In this document: positions 32,362-44,169 of the stretch, piece after piece | Position numbering within the stretch: position 1 is the stretch's first letter | How the letters are laid out: each line of letters starts with the position of its first letter | Translations under genes and position numbers: made by a program | Notes under the pieces: generated by a model | What the model saw: only the letters and a program-made list of their open reading frames with translations | What the model was told of the DNA's origin: nothing | Databases searched by the model: none | NCBI GenBank assembly: GCA_025677835.1 | Contig: JAIXMR010000042.1 | Coordinates: 121,947-185,946, forward strand | Direction: 5' to 3' | DNA from: Sporodiniella umbellata | Taxonomy: Eukaryota > Mucoromycota > Mucoromycetes > Mucorales > Rhizopodaceae | Length of the DNA stretch: 64,000 nucleotides

Positions 32362-34677
32362 ATGGCGCCGTCTCGTGAGTCTTCAACAACAGAGTGCTCA
32401 CTTGTGCAGCGGTCAGCTTTATTCATCTCTCCAAAAAAGTCATCGCCAAGATCAGCTACTTCTACAAAAAAAAATTACAAAAAATGGCGCTGGTGGAATA
32501 TTTTAGCTGCGTTTATTTTTTTGATCACATTGTTTGAAATGGTTGCAGTCAGTACAAGTTATAACAGTATACAGAAAGAGAAGCCGAGAATCGCAATTGG
32601 TATACCCCTCAAAGCTTAAAGAATTATAAAAGTAGAGCTAACCACAGAATACCTAGTTAAAAGACAGTACCCTACAGTAGACTACACACATTTAGATACA
32701 GAGCTGTTGACCAGCGCGGATAAAGAAACTCGAGTATATCACATTACAAAGGAGTTTGGACCTGCCACAACATCCAGTCTAGGTAGATATGTAACAGGAT
32801 TGGCTTCAGCTCAACAAGCTTCGGGTGCTAACAGGGTGGCGGTTGTAATGCCTCTCTACGCGTTTATGAAAAAAATGACTACTGGAAGAGAAGCGGACCT
32901 AACGTTTGAGATGCACGGAAAACACCCCGGTCAAACTTTTAACTTGGACTTTCATGTATTTAAGATGACATTCGCTTTCAACCCACCTGCACAGGAGCCT
33001 AGAAAATACGAATACAAATTCATCAAAGGTGTCAACACATCCATCTTGGTCTCCACACAGCGAAAACCTGGACCAAAGGATTCCGTGCCGATTTATCTCA
33101 TTGGCCCAGGCAACAAAAGACCTTTCAATCAGGCATTTAAATCGTACAAACTAGATGATATTCACAAAGAGAGTGCGGGGCTACCTTTAGAGTGGCAGGA
33201 CCAGTACTTTGCCAAAGCAGCTGCTGCTTTTTTATCGCATAAAGCCACCGCCTCAGATGAGGAATCGATATTTGCCCCTATCAGAATAGTACCTCGAGTA
33301 GATGTTGTGCATATCCATGGTGCCTCAAATGCATATATCTCAAAATATCTTTATGACCGAAAAAAATCAAACGAGCTAGGCCCTCGTCCTCCAGCTATTG
33401 TTTATACTATGTACAACAACACAGACGAATTAAAATACGCCAATTCGGTTCACAGTGTACAGAAATTCCTTGACCGCTCGACAAACAACCGAGAGAAACT
33501 ATCGAGATATGTTCGTGGCAGACAAGTTTTCATGTCTCAACTCGCGATCGATAACGCTGAGGTTGTAACTTTTACCGACCAGTTGCTTGCTAAGGATATA
33601 ATTGAAGGTCGCAAAGACTTTTACCTCAAGGAGCTTGTCATGGACAGTCTACTTCAAAAAGCCCAGCGATCACGTTTTTACGGAATAGATCAAGCAGTGG
33701 ACTATCATGGCACAGGTCATCCTTTCTCAAGCAATTACCTACGTAACAAAACCTTGATTTACCCACAATACGCACTCGATATGATCAACCATCAAACACC
33801 GCTTCAAGCTCCTTCTTCTTCCCAGAGCCTCACACAGTGGAATCTATCAAAGTCCCCGAGAGACTTTGTTCGCCTTTATAAAGAGAATGCCAAAAAATAC
33901 CTTATAAGGCGGGGCGTACTGGACAACACGATTCAGGCAGTAGTATTATTTCATGGCAAATTTGAAGAGGAGGCGGGGCTAGAGATACTTGAGCGGGCCG
34001 CTCACTATTTTGCTAGCCACGACATGCGCTTTATTTTGCTTGGCACGCGTAAAGGATATCCCATGGAGCGTCTCGAGGCTCTTAAAGAGCAGTACCCTGA
34101 TCATATCTATCTAATTTCTAGAGCCACTGATGAACGCAGGCTAGGTATGTTTTGTAGGGTGGCTGCTGATTTTGTTTTTGTCACCCATGAAAACCTGGAA
34201 GAATTTACTTTGCAATCAGCTCAGGGTTTGATCTTTGGCTCTGCTGTGATAGCCAACAGTGCGGACAACACCAAAAGTATTCTAATTGACCGGACAAAAA
34301 AGGGTGAGGTAGCTGTTACTTTCTCGGATAGCAAGCAAACCGAAAGAGGCGCCAATGTAACAAGTAACGAGTACTACAATGCTTATCTATATAACAATGA
34401 AGCCTCTTTGGCTACTGCAGTGGCTGATGCGGCTCTTGATTATCAAAAAATTACAGCCGACAAGGCAATCCAGGAAGAATTTGTTTTGAGGACAATTCGC
34501 AGTGCCTTTAGCCTAGCATGGGATCAAAGCCATTGTCGAGGCCCTGTGTATGAATACAATCAAGTATACAAGCTCGCTTTGCAGGACAGAGTTATCCCTG
34601 AGATGAAAAGGTATGAGGTAGAACGGGAAAGCAAATTGATCTCAAGACTTCAGAAAATGGAAGAGAGCCTTTCCTGA
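32362..34677 (+). CDS. type II membrane glycosyltransferase, starch-synthase-like fold
   Basis: Exons 32362-32599 and 32633-34677 (a 33-nt intron) join to 760 residues. Residues about 1-44 are cytosolic and Ser/Lys-rich. About 45-65 form one TM anchor (WWNILAAFIFLITLFEMVA), predicting a lumenal catalytic domain. The N-lobe HITKEFGPATTSSLGRYVTGLASAQ followed by RVAVVMPLYAF resembles the start of GT5 starch/glycogen synthases. The C-lobe VVLFHGKFEEEAGLEILERAA and AQGLIFGSAVIAN resembles the nucleotide-sugar lobe of GT-B enzymes. The Lys-Thr-Gly-Gly donor loop of GT5 is replaced by TTSSLG. Product and donor are unknown; a wall or secretory polysaccharide is an inference. Confidence 0.8.
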
Positions 34678-36141
34678 TGTATTTATTTTAAAATAATGTC
34701 TATAAATGTAAAATAGTAAACAATTAATAAAAAAAAAATATAAACTTATGGAGTGTCTTTGGATTGACTGGCAGCGTTTCGAAGAACCCTTTTTAGCTCA
34801 CACTATGAACAATACTTAGTACATTCAAAGAATGAGTTTTAGTTAGACTTGGGCGCGCTCTAGAAGACCTTTACCTTTATGTATAAATATACATATCCAA
34901 GACAAAAGCAGTTGTATTTAACAAATTGCAAGCTGTAGATAGTTACACTATTTCTTGCATTTCAAAAAAGAAGCCTTTGCCTACTCTATCGGACTGAAAA
35001 GTTTTGTTTCTTAAACAAGGTATTAAAAATCGACATAGTATGTAGACTATAGAACCTAGGCTAATTTGAGCGAATAGACGTTGGTACTTGGATTGCGGAA
35101 ACAGCTATAAAGTGAGGATATGCTAACAGTGCGACTTTTATCTATTGAGATAGTAGTAAGCGTGATAGAATAAACTGAGTGAGAGTATAGCAGGAACAAA
35201 AAAGAGTCTATACTTTATGTAGCACTTTTTGCACCTAAAAGCATTACTAATTAATTATACCTAGAGTATATACAATGGCACATTTTTAAGAAGAACTTTT
35301 GCAGACTATCTTACAAGACCAATATAAAACAAATAGGTCTAGAACTGGACTGTAAAGGTCGAAAAGAAATGCCTGAAAGCTTGGCTTAGCTTAAAAAAAG
35401 ACATTTTTATAAACAGTTTTACAACTTACAACCCATTTTTGCCTAGATAGCGACTCATGTATGTTTATATTGATGTAAACAACCTGGGTTTGGTTTTTAG
35501 TCTTTTTTTTTTTTTTTTTTTTTTTGCTCTATTTAGTTTCTGGTGGTATGAGTTCTTACTTTCAATTTGCTATGATTGAGTTTAGAACGATGCATTTATT
35601 CAAAGTGTTTTCCAATATTGCTTTTTGATTTTACTTTCCCTTTCTCATTAGCCTGGGTGTTATCTTTATTGTTTTTATAAAATTATTTCTCTATGAAACA
35701 GAAAAACTCTTTTGTCGAAAGGTTGCTTAGTATCTTCCAAAGTATAAGCTTTTATCATCATTTTTTTATCCGAGATACTCAGACAGTTTGAATCAATTAA
35801 ACTGCATAAATCTTAAGCATCTTTTGCAGCTTTTGCTCTGCCCACTTTATTTTTACTTCCGAATAAATAGAGTCCCTGTGATAGTAAAATACGAAAACGA
35901 CGTTGTATATAATTTGTACTATAAAACGCGACATTGCCGATGTACGATATCATTTGAAACTCAGTGGGGACAATGTAGTAACAAAATGAAAAAAAAAAAA
36001 CCTGGGCTGCTATTCAGCCCTGCACCGTACATAGCTATATATGTACAATAAATAAATTTTAATTTTAGAATGCTGAGTGACCCATAGGATTTTGCACCGG
36101 CATCATAAAGTCTATAGAAAAGACAGTGAGTTAATATGCAT
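34678..36141. other. spacer between convergent genes
   Basis: About 1.5 kb, AT-rich, with a T24 run at about 35502-35525. The frame 35788-36051 has chance-like composition. Nothing else seen. Confidence 0.5.
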
Positions 36142-37557
36142 CTATTTATGATTGCTCAACTTACTGTAGTGATTCCAAGAAGAATTGTTATTATTATTGT
36201 TATTAAGAGTGGGTTGATGAAGTTGAGAGTGGGGATGAGAATGCATGGTATCGTGGGAAGATATACCCATCATGCTAAGTCCGTTAGCAAGATGAATCTG
36301 AGACATGTCACGATGTTCACGAGGAAGTGGTATATCGTTTGCTTCCGCAGCTGGAGGAAGTTGGATTTCCTCGAGGCCTTGTTTCTTTCTCCATTCGTTC
36401 GTGTATCTTCTTAGGTTGTAATCAATAGTCAAAAACCAGTACTTTTCAAAGAACTCTGCTGGCAGCTGCCAGTTACCAGCAACTGCGGGGTCTCCTCCAT
36501 GAAAAACGGAGCCACTCAAAAGACATCGGAAGCAGTCGTCCAAATCAAACTGGTCTCTAAACAATATCATCCTGTCTCGCATATGAGGTGTAGGAATTAA
36601 ATCGATACGTGGGTCGTGAGGAATAGCAAGCTAATACAAAATGTCAGTATGAATCTTGAAAAAAAAAAAAAAAAAAAAGGGACATACCTGTAAAATAGTA
36701 GGTTGCGTTGCAGCAGGTGTGCCCGGCATATGAACACTCGCTGCTTGCATACGAAGCCGAAGACGGAGAGTTTGGATAGCTGCTAAATTAGAAATAGCCG
36801 GCTCATTCGGTATAGGTCGTGGTACTTCATTTATATTAGTACTCTTTTCGGAACCCGTCATGGGCGATAATGGGGGTATGCTACTAAAGCAGGAATCGTC
36901 TGACTGTTGGTTCCCAGTGCTATAAGTTTCCCACTTGTCTTGCTGAGAATCGTAAAAAGACTGTGGCGTATTGAACACGCTTTGTGAATCGACTTGTGGC
37001 TCGCTTTTTCTTTTCAGAAACCGTGATGAAAGATTCAAGTTGTTTTTAGCATTGACGTTCAAATAGGAAGATATGCTTTGGGGGATGGACTGCGCTAACA
37101 CGCCCAGCGTTTCCTCGTTGATGTGTGGACAGTGCTGAGGAATCACAAGACTTTGCTGTAAGCATACTAACTGTAAAGACAATACGATGCCTTTTAGATA
37201 CCAGTTTTCTGCTTTCAATCTTTCGTTATCGTCTATCAGCGTGTCGTTGTCCTTCAATAGCTTCTCTCGCTCTTCTCTAATCGTATGAATATCTGCTTCA
37301 AGGTCTTTCATGTGTCGCTCTTTTCTTTCTCTAAAAGCTCTTTGGGCGGCACGGTTTTGGGCTTTTCGAAGAGCTGGTGAAGCAGGGTTAGGCTTTCTTC
37401 CAGGTTTCTTTCGGATTTTAATTGGTGGCTCCTGTGGAGGCTCAATGTGGTGGCAGTCCATTACGGAAACAGATTCCTTCATGAAGTCAAAGACGTCCAT
37501 ATTTGAGAAACTCATAGAATCATTATATGAAGAGCTGTTAACTAGAATGTCTGTCAT
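36142..37557 (-). CDS. Pap1/Yap1-type bZIP transcription factor with DUF3425 tail
   Basis: Exons 37557-36688 and 36630-36142 join to 452 residues. The basic region KAQNRAAQRAFRERKERH (about 65-82) has the Pap1-family signature Asn68-x-x-Ala-Gln-x-x-x-Arg76 and is preceded by an AT-hook-like KKPGRKP (50-56). A leucine zipper runs to about residue 125. The second exon encodes the conserved tail IPHDPRIDLIPTPHMRDRMIL and RDQFDLDDCF, found in many fungal bZIPs as DUF3425, and ends in an Asn/His-rich stretch. No clear redox cysteine-rich domains like those of Yap1/Pap1 are seen, so a role in oxidative stress is not implied. The ATG at 37557 is chosen because upstream in-frame sequence is poly-Phe from an A30 run. 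Confidence 0.9.
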
Positions 37558-37575
37558 TGCACAAAAGAAAAGAAC

Positions 37576-37609
<34 letters not shown>

Positions 37610-39247
37610 GTAGGCTTTCCTCTTTTTGTAAACAAATTTATCCGAAATTAAATCAATAAGCAAAGGGTTCATAATGACTTTGAAGTCAGCCACGACTGTG
37701 TGCCCCACTTAAACTTTAAAAAAGTTCCATATGGGTCTTCGTCACTCACCCATACATAAATGTTTTTAAAGTGTCATATTATAAGCGTCAACAAAAAAAA
37801 AAAAAAAAAAAACAGAGCATGTTTTTGTTAGCTTCTGGTATTTTTTTTAAAAAAAGGAAATATTACCGGAAACTCTCATTACTTGGTGCGATAAACGGTA
37901 TAAAAAAGGAACTGCCTTATTAAAAAAAAACTAGTGACAGTACAGAACGATTTACAGACCGGGAGTAACAACAAACACTTTATACTAATTTATATCTTGA
38001 ATATCATTACTCTCTGCCCCTTTGGGCATTCATTATTGGCGACTTTACGATAGTGCACTGGTGTATTACAATGATAGCCAATCGTTTAGAAAAGATTATA
38101 TTAAGGGTAACCTTGGCATAGGATTTGAGCTCTTTAATTTATAAAAGGAGCTTTTAAAAGGCAGGAGATACTGTACAACCGCCAATGTTGGGAAGAGTAA
38201 AGACACACATGTATTTTTAGTACTTTTTATATTTGCATTTACCCCAGAAGCTATCAATCCTGCTCCTAATAGAATACACTATAAAAGGTATGCAAAAGTA
38301 CTTGAAGTAATTAAATCATACAAGAGATTTCCTAGATGAATCAAACGCCGCCCGTTTGTTTCTGATCAAGTCACAGTAATATTTGTCTGTCATAACTGAT
38401 ATCAACTATTATACAAACAAACAAGGTGTTTCTTATTTTATTTTTGTTTTAAAAGTGTATGCGATTGTATTTTTTACTACTATTTGAATAGAATACTAAA
38501 ATAAAGAGCGGTATTATATTTTAGTTTTAGAAAAATCCCAGAACATCCCAAAAATATTTGGGTTATCTTAATTGGTGCCTATATAATTACTTTGGATCTA
38601 TATTTTTAAACACGAACATCTTATGCCTTACCTTGTCTCTAAAAAAGATGCTACAAAGTAGCGTTCTATGGGGGCAAGACGGCATATACATGACTTACGG
38701 CTTCTCTAGATTATATAAATAACAATGGATGCTATTTCTTGAATTTCTGCACTAGACTTTATTCCATCAGGTTCTTGATATACAGACATAATATAATGGT
38801 TTATTAGTATAGCACTGTCTATTAAAAAATACCCAATCCAGGGACATTCCATTTCAATGTGCAGATCAACAAGACTGTTTATTATTATCAGTGCTGTATT
38901 ATGTTTTAATTTGGCGGTTATTTATATCGATAGACTACTGGCTCAGAGAGTTTAAGTATATCCAGACACTAGTATATGGTTTCGAATTTTTATTTATTTA
39001 GATTTACTATTTTGAGCCGATGAACTGCCTTATCTCAAACAGTGGGAGGCATTTTTAAAGCAGTCTATAATGATACCATATTTCTTGCTGAACTCGGTTA
39101 TCCTCTACGCTCCAAGCTGAATGTTAAATCTAAGCTATGTGCTTCGTTGGCTAAACTTGGCGCTGCTTATTAAAAAAAAAAAAGACAAATCAAAATAAAT
39201 CAACGAGCACTGTAAACTTATTGTTCTATTAAAAGAAACTGTACTAG
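37558..39247. other. long AT-rich spacer
   Basis: A30 run at 37578-37607 immediately upstream of the bZIP start and an A run at 37793-37811. No coding frame is supported. This is the transition from the gene-dense left part to the repeat-rich right part. Confidence 0.5.
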
Positions 39248-39442
39248 TTAATTAGTCTGAAAATCTATGCTTCTTAATGCACCTAGAGCTCTAGCATGTC
39301 GCTCTGGTTCCGTTACAGGCATATAGTTACCGGTTGTACAAACGGTGCATTTATATTTATACACAAAAGGAGTCAGTGTGTGTGATACATCTACATTGTC
39401 CATGATCCTCAATGCCAAAAACAGTCTATACACTTTCTCCAC
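39248..39442 (-). CDS. possible small protein or 3' exon, with a CxxC motif
   Basis: 64-codon frame ending ALRSIDFQTN with KYKCTVCTTG and ERHARALG, reminiscent of a zinc-binding motif (C-x2-C then His). The listed start is not an ATG; the first ATG in frame is at residue 14. It lies just downstream of the next minus-strand gene and might be a separate gene or a mobile-gene remnant. Unrecognised. Confidence 0.25.
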   Translation of the reverse strand: MEKVYRLFLALRIMDNVDVSHTLTPFVYKYKCTVCTTGNYMPVTEPERHARALGALRSIDFQTN

Positions 39443-39548
39443 TTTGCCAATTAATAAAATAGTTGAAGAGGGAGCTCGATGTAAATGCGTTTAGATTTAC
39501 ATTTATTTTAAAGGCTGTAAAACAGAAATGTAAAAGAAAAACAAGCAA

Positions 39549-41787
39549 TTAGTCTTTTTTCGCTTTATCGAGTCGTTTCAAATAGGCGTCATATGCAAAC
39601 TTCAATCTTGATGGGGTTGGATAGTCATGAGAATATCCATGCTCTTTGACTTGTTTGTAGATCTGTTCCCAAGGCATTCTCTGCTTTTTAGGGTTTTTTT
39701 GTTTATAGTCTTCTACATGAGACTTCACATATTCCCACATTTTTTCTTCTCTTATGTATCTTTCTTTGAGTTTTGTTTTTGTTTGCTCACTTGGTCGTCC
39801 TTTTCTGGTTCGCGGCTCCTTCTTTCCCGCGTTCTCTTCTTCTTCGTTGCTTTCATCTGGCTTATTGACCGATTCATGTGCATCACTGTCTACCAACTCT
39901 TTGGACGCTTTTGGTTTCCTGCCAGGTTTTTTCTTTCCTGTTTCTTTTTGCTTCTTGGTTTCTTTCTTTTCGCTGGGGTTTTCTTCTTCTTCTTCATTAT
40001 GGCTTTCTTGTTCTGAGATATCTTCTTCTTTATCCGTATCGACTTCTTGTTTTAAGCTTTCTTGCTCACTAAATTCCTCTTCATCAGAGGCTTCTTGATC
40101 CATGCGTTCCTCTTTCGGTTCTTCTTGTTCGCTAGAATCACCACTTGAGGACTCTTCTTCACCAGCCGATTCCTGGGATTTTTGTTCGTCTATGTCATTT
40201 GCTTCCTCCAATTTCTCATACTCACTAGAAGACTCCTCAGACAGCTCCTCCTGGTCAGTTGACTCTTCCTGTTCTTTACTTTTTTTGGGCTTGTGTGATT
40301 TCTTGGGGTCCTTTTTGTTTGGTTTTTCGTACTTGTTGGGGTGCTCTTCTACAGGCTTTTTTTTCTCAACTAATTCCTTTTGTTCTATGGCTCTCTTGGA
40401 CTTGCGTGGGCTCTTGGATTCCTTTTTGCTTATTTTCTTTGACTTATTGGGTCCCTCATCTGCTGTTTCTTCATCCACAGTCTCATCCACAGTCTCATCC
40501 ACAGTCTCATCCATAGTCTCATCCATAGTCTCATCCACAGTCTCGTCCACAGTTTCATCTACAGTTTCATCCACGGTCTTTTCAGGCTCTTGATGTGCTT
40601 TAGCTAACGCCTTTGTTTTTTTAGTCTGTCTTGGCTTGGCTGGTGCTTTTGCTTTGGTAGGCTTTTTTGGTTGTTTCTTTGTTTCTTGCTTCCCCATTTT
40701 TATATCCTCAGGAATTCCATTGGGTTTTGTGGGCTCGCTTTTTTGTGATAGCTCTAGCAACTTTTGCTGCTGAACAGAAGGTGTCAGATCTTTGTATTTT
40801 CCAGTAAAATCTGTCAAGATTGCAGAGGCTGCAGCAAGATTTTTTTTGATTTCAGCCATCATTTCCTCGTCCAAGTCTTTATGAGAGTGTAACATTGATA
40901 TACTTTGTTGAACCTTGGCATCAGCATTTTGACAAGCAGACAGTGATTCTTCCCGTAGGGTGTCTTCACTGTATGTATGGTTGTTGATTCGTTCACGAAG
41001 GATTTTTTTCAAAAGCTCAATAGTGGGATCCGAAGATAAAGAGCCATTAGGTAAATTATGGTAGTGCCCTGAGAAAAATACAGATAAAGCGAGCAATGGG
41101 GGAAGGGAAGATCCATCTAAGAAAGAAGCAAACTTGGAGTCACCTTCAATCAAATAGCAGGCCTGCATCCATGTCTCTTTTCTGTAGTCAAGCATATACT
41201 CATGATCCTGAGAGGGAGTAAAATTCGCTTTGACGTCATGTGAGATTTTTGAGCGCGCAAAAATCAATACAATAGGAATCCTCTTAGTTTGCGAGAACAC
41301 GTGATTACTATAAGACATCATTCTAAGCATGCAAGGCAAATCAACATTGTCTTGAATCGTGGCAATCACAGGGGCCATTAAAACTTGAGATTCTTGAGTT
41401 GGTAAATATACAACGGTGGAAATTGAGTTTTCCGACCATGGCATTTGCAAAGAGTTGTAATTTTTTTTGGCCTTTGATCCTAATGTAAAATTGTGGAATG
41501 AGAATTGAGTGACAACAGTTTGTATAATAACAGAAAAAGGACGCGTTATTACCAACTAGGACTTCTAGGATCAAGTCCATGACTTCCTCAGTATGCAGCA
41601 TTTGTGTAGACATGCTTTCAGTATCAGATAGACTCTTTTTGGGTTTTTGAAAGGAATAAACGTGCTTCAAAATTGATATCACAAAGTCGGACAAGAAAAA
41701 TAAGAGACCTTAAAATATATCAGTGATAGAGTTTTAATATATAAATATCAACCTACTAAAGAATTGATAATAAGCATGGTCTTCCAT
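39549..41787 (-). CDS. unknown 705-aa protein: globular N-domain, TVDE repeats, basic DNA-binding-like tail
   Basis: Exons 41787-41757, 41708-41553 and 41479-39549 join to 705 residues. The first ATG is MEDHAYYQFFS. Residues about 1-210 look globular and contain RIPIVLIFARSKI and LPPLLALSVFF. This is reminiscent of the core of PD-(D/E)xK (Rpn-like) nuclease domains, but I cannot confirm the catalytic residues. A long charged, disordered middle follows, with nine tandem TVDE/TMDE units and many Lys/Glu/Ser stretches. AT-hook-like KKPGRKPKA and RTRKGRPSE stand before a helical C-terminus (MWEYVKSHVEDY, MPWEQIYKQVKEHGYSHDYP) that looks like a Myb/SANT-type or similar helix bundle. A nuclear DNA-associated role is inferred only. 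Confidence 0.65.
40471..40578. repeat. 12-bp coding minisatellite, nine units
   Basis: Unit TCATCCACAGTC (+ strand), with point variants (CATAG, CGTCC, TCTAC) in about four copies. It encodes the TVDE/TMDE repeats of the minus-strand gene. Length is always a multiple of three, so copy-number change keeps the frame. Confidence 0.95.
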
Positions 41788-42642
41788 TACACAAAACGGA
41801 AAGAAATTACAAATAACGTGTTTACCTTGTGGCCTGAAGGTTATTCCAAATTATTTATCAAGGGGGATCACATGATCTGACCACAAAGTTTTCTTTAAAA
41901 AAAAAAGGGGTGCACTACATAACCCCATTTCCTTGACAATAATCATCAGCAATTCTACTTTCTGTTTTTTTTCTCTTGGATACGTTGACGCTGTGTACAA
42001 ACTTAGCACAAAGCCCTTTATTTCGAAAATAGATAGTAGGACAATACGTATATCTGGTCTTTATAATTTGAAGTCCAACAAATGTTCTAATTAATCAGTA
42101 GGCTTTTCAAACTGAAGCATCAGACCCTCAGCTTTTGGTCATCATACCGCATCGCTTTTACTCTTAAAATTGACCTTATAGTCAAAACTGTAAAGTAAAA
42201 CAAAAATAAAGAGAAAATTCACCTATAAAAAGAAGCCTGGAAACATACTTTTAGAAAATAATAAGGCCAAAACTGTTAGTTGGCCAGTTAATTTATCGGA
42301 GTGTAGGAGTGGCTCATCCTGTTCTAAATCAAGGTGATATATTCTGGAATGATAAACTAGACAGAAAAACTTAGATCGGTGGTGTCATTCTTTACAAATT
42401 CGATTTATCATCGAACAGGGCATCCCAATCGTATGAGATATGCGCATATAAAGAAGCTTAGAGGAGTCTCAAAGCACGAAAACCTTCTTGATTGACACTG
42501 GTTGCCTTCAAAGCTGCTGACGTGTTTACTTTTGATTTCAGTAACAAAGCCCGCGAAGTCTCAGCTGTTTGTAACGTGCTAAATGCAGTAGTTACATTAA
42601 CGCACAATGTTTTTTTTTTTTTTTTTTTTTTTTTTGGATATA
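41788..42642. other. spacer left of the inverted-repeat element
   Basis: AT-rich. A frame from 42492 runs into the element but looks like chance. T25 lies at about 42610-42635, directly at the element's left edge. Confidence 0.45.
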
Positions 42643-42664
42643 CAGTGCTCCCACTCTCAGTTTA

Positions 42665-42843
42665 CCAAATGTTTGAGGCTAATTTGACCATCTCTTTGAA
42701 AATAAATTAACCAACTTCTTGCAAATAAATCGACCAATGTTTTGGTCGAATTGATTACAAAGGCTCTTTATTGAAGTATTTAAAAAAACAACTGACAGAA
42801 CACTGTATAAATTTTATGTTTAAAGACGTCTGAATAAAAAAAA
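42665..42843 (+). repeat. left terminal inverted repeat
   Basis: Pairs with 44880-45055 on the opposite strand. The outer half is itself built of degenerate ~24-bp units (ATAAAT-x-x-ACCAA...), e.g. AAATTAACCAACTTCTTGC followed by AAATCGACCAATGTTTTGG. Confidence 0.93.
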
Positions 42844-44169
42844 ACGCGGGTCAGTCTATCTGTAAAAACAAAATAATGTGAAATAGTCACTTCAATTCTT
42901 ACTTCTTTATATCATAATTATTTTGAGGGCACAATAATGCCTTGGCAATTGCTGACTGTACCCGCCTAGCAGTCTGCAGCCATTCCAGACCTGAGCTTGT
43001 TCTCTTTATCCTGTGAATTCCTTCTTACTATTGATTTTAATCTTCACCCAGTACTATTCTTTAATAAGCACATAGCCTCTTTTGTTCAAGCTTCCACAAC
43101 AAAAGAAGAGCGATGGATAGAACTATTGTAATGAACAATTGCTGACACGATAAGAGCTTTTGGGCCAATAAAATAATATAGTGCGGAACTCATACAAGCT
43201 TTAAAAATGGAGTAAGATCAAACGTCTGCCCACCAAAATATGCTGTGTTATTTACTGAAGCCAGTTTTACTATTAATTTCGTATATGTGTGCTTAATATG
43301 TAGTATTGTTCCATAGACCATAATATTTTGGAGAGGTTTAAGTAACACCCTTTTCTAGCCTTCACAGAATTGCCCTTTTTAAAAAGCCGTAGCATAAACT
43401 ATTCAAATAAAAAAACAAATGAAGTATCTTTTGTTCGTACAAATACTATTGCTCTTTGTTAGCGCCAATCGATCTAGAAAAGAAAGGCTAAAAAGCATTT
43501 ACATAATAGCCATAACTTCCTGTTAATAAATAAAAAGATTCAGAGTTGTTTATCAAATTACGATAAAAGGATTTACATAGCTTGTATTGCTTTAGTTTTT
43601 CTATTCAACATCTCATTTTCTTGCGTTTGAAAGCTATAGCACGAATAGGGTCGCCAGTCTTTAAAATAGCCCGGTGATACCAAAAAGGTCGAGATTCTGT
43701 TGTGGTTCTTTGTGTTGATCAGCCATAACACTTTTGTATGTATACTTGAGCAAATATTCAGCCTAAATAAATAATGATATCAGGTATCTCTGGGTTCTTT
43801 TGATTGTCAAGATGATCTATTTTACCTGGTTTTCGTAAGACTGATCAAGGATAAAAAAAACCAGCAGTCTATGCTTTTTGATGCTTGGCAAATTTTTTGA
43901 ATATTGTTCTCACACACCAAGATGATGAATCAAAAATTTCAGATAATGATGCAACCAAGAAATTTGGTGTTTTACTTTGACTTTACCACTATACCATGAG
44001 CATCGATTGTTTCTACCATATACCTGGAAGAAAATGGAATCTAATAGGTGCTATTTCTTATTATGATTCACACTTATCTTTTGGCTCTTTTTTTCAACTT
44101 TTAACATCTATAAAAAAGATATAATCACAGTTTGCCAAACACAAACATCAATGAAGAAGCATCAGTGAA

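Noticed and set aside
36136..36414. 92-codon plus-strand frame
   Set aside because: Antisense of the second exon of the Pap1-type bZIP gene.
40471..40578. CRISPR-like array
   Set aside because: The 12-bp units are contiguous without spacers and encode a protein repeat.
40102..40593. 163-codon plus-strand Ser-rich frame
   Set aside because: Antisense of the Lys/Glu/Asp-rich middle of the 705-aa gene.
43421..43525. Short frame with signal-peptide-like start inside the inverted-repeat element
   Set aside because: Only 34 codons and no second exon could be placed; likely chance.
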